The position numbers and the translations under genes are program-made. A stretch of DNA of 5,741 nucleotides from Rhodoferax sp. (lineage in GTDB: Bacteria; Pseudomonadota; Gammaproteobacteria; Burkholderiales; Burkholderiaceae_C), in assembly GCA_029865675.1 (NCBI GenBank), contig JARXAU010000236.1, positions 1 through 5,741 of the forward strand, given 5' to 3'. This document shows positions 5,047-5,741 of the stretch, piece by piece. The notes under the pieces were generated by a model. The model was not told where the DNA came from. It saw only the letters and a list, made by a program, of their open reading frames with translations, and did no database searches. Position 1 is the first letter of the stretch. Every line of letters starts with the position of its first letter.

Positions 5047-5741
5047 GCGGGTTAGCAGCATTCGTGGCCGGCATGGGTACCGGCTATTTGCAGCGCAAGG
5101 ACAAAGAGCGCGACCAAGAGCGGCAGGATCGCATGGACAAGATCGTGTTGGACCGCGCCGACCGCGAGCGACGCGACGACGAGGAAAGCCAAGCGCTCAA
5201 GGCTGATATGAAGGGCGCCGCCGCCCCTCAAGCCGTAGAGAACATGACGGCCACCGATGTGACCAAGGACGACGAGGGCAATGACATGCCCGCCGTGGGC
5301 CAGTACCGTGTGGGCGCCGCGCGCTATGGCACCGAGAAAGAGGCTAAGGACGTTGCCGACAAGGCCAACACCAGCGACGCTCGCCTGCAGCGCCAGGTGG
5401 ACACGCTCAACAAGCACGGCAAGGTGAATGAGGCCATGGCCCTGCAAGCCAGTGCCAGGCAGGCCAAGCTGGCTGACTTTCAGCTGTCCGACGCCGAGCG
5501 CAAGCACACGGACGAACTCAGCAATCGCGCAGTAGACGAGGAAATTGAGCGAGCCGGCGGCAACACCTTTGCTGGGCTGGCCGCGATTGGCACCAAGACC
5601 AACGCCGGCACGATGTCGGGCGTGGAGGTCAAGGCGGTACCGAGTCCGGACGGCAAAAAAATGAACATGGTGGGCGTGAGCAAGGACGGCAAAGAAACCG
5701 TGCTCAAGTCCTACAGCAACGACGACGCCGGCGCACTGGCC
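5043..5741 (+). CDS. Putative internal virion / DNA-ejection protein (partial, 3' end outside window)
   Basis: The frame is open for 233 codons from ATG 5043 to the window edge with no stop, so the full protein is longer. The start is in an ATGA overlap with the previous stop, and GGGAG at 5031-5035 sits 7 bases upstream, so it is well supported. It begins MSGLAAFVAGMGTGYLQRK, a short apolar Gly-rich lead. A long, highly charged Asp/Glu/Arg/Lys stretch follows (about residues 18-55), likely an extended helix or coiled coil. Next comes a segment GQYRVGAARYGTEKEAKD (about 86-103) and further charged helices including LQRQVDTLNKHGKVNEAMALQ. Similar layouts (a GLAAFVxGxGTGY-like start, a charged helix, then YRVGG-like and heptad regions) seem familiar from large podophage proteins thought to be ejected with the DNA. 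That role is inference. The protein carries no visible enzyme motif in the part seen. Confidence 0.75.
   Translation, partial: MSGLAAFVAGMGTGYLQRKDKERDQERQDRMDKIVLDRADRERRDDEESQALKADMKGAAAPQAVENMTATDVTKDDEGNDMPAVGQYRVGAARYGTEKEAKDVADKANTSDARLQRQVDTLNKHGKVNEAMALQASARQAKLADFQLSDAERKHTDELSNRAVDEEIERAGGNTFAGLAAIGTKTNAGTMSGVEVKAVPSPDGKKMNMVGVSKDGKETVLKSYSNDDAGALA

Noticed and set aside
5052..5507. Open frame on the - strand (151 codons), Leu/Val/His-rich
   Set aside because: It is the reverse complement of the charged virion protein's Asp/Lys/Gln codons. The apparent hydrophobicity is an artefact of that complement.
1..5741. CRISPR array, tRNA, IS element, attachment site or diversity-generating repeat
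   Set aside because: I saw no regular direct repeats with spacers, tRNA cloverleaf, transposase, integrase or template/variable repeat pair. This is a continuous phage late operon.

Overview
The window reads as part of a late-gene (lysis plus morphogenesis) operon of a tailed phage or prophage. All credible genes lie on the + strand. They are packed end to end with ATGA or 8-bp overlaps, and I see no tRNA, rRNA, CRISPR array, transposase or obvious terminator. The DNA is GC-rich with GC-rich third codon positions. Together with the protein families, this suggests a phage of a Gram-negative proteobacterium, probably a betaproteobacterium. The host is inference; nothing in the window identifies it. 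The structural genes look like those of short-tailed (podovirus-type) phages, broadly like those found in Burkholderia and Bordetella podophages.

Layout. Positions 1-42 may hold the last codons of an upstream gene. Positions 71-316 encode a small protein with one hydrophobic segment and no assigned function. It overlaps a three-TM putative holin (309-698). The holin is followed by a compact zinc peptidase of the M15 / D-Ala-D-Ala carboxypeptidase type (703-1116), the likely endolysin. Next come a 662-residue tail protein resembling podophage tail nozzle / tail tubular B-type proteins (1124-3112), a 64-residue conserved-looking phage protein (3109-3303), a helical protein with a DDLID motif (3363-3854), and a 399-residue Ala/Gly-rich putative virion protein ending in an S74-type self-cleaving chaperone domain (3847-5046). 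The last gene is a highly charged, probably coiled-coil virion or ejection protein that starts at 5043 and runs off the window.

How they work together. The holin would open the inner membrane and let the M15 enzyme reach the peptidoglycan. No spanin gene is visible here. The nozzle-like protein would form the distal part of the short tail. The Ala/Gly-rich and charged proteins have the composition and gene position of internal or ejected virion proteins, so the right half is probably a tail/DNA-ejection module. The arrangement is one polycistronic transcript with translational coupling. The only gap above 20 bp inside the operon (3304-3362) holds a strong ribosome-binding site that points to an ATG out of frame with the gene that follows.

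Most notable points: the misplaced start signal and T5 run before the DDLID protein; the S74 domain on a non-fibre-like protein; several in-frame holin starts; and a domain insertion in the nozzle-like protein.
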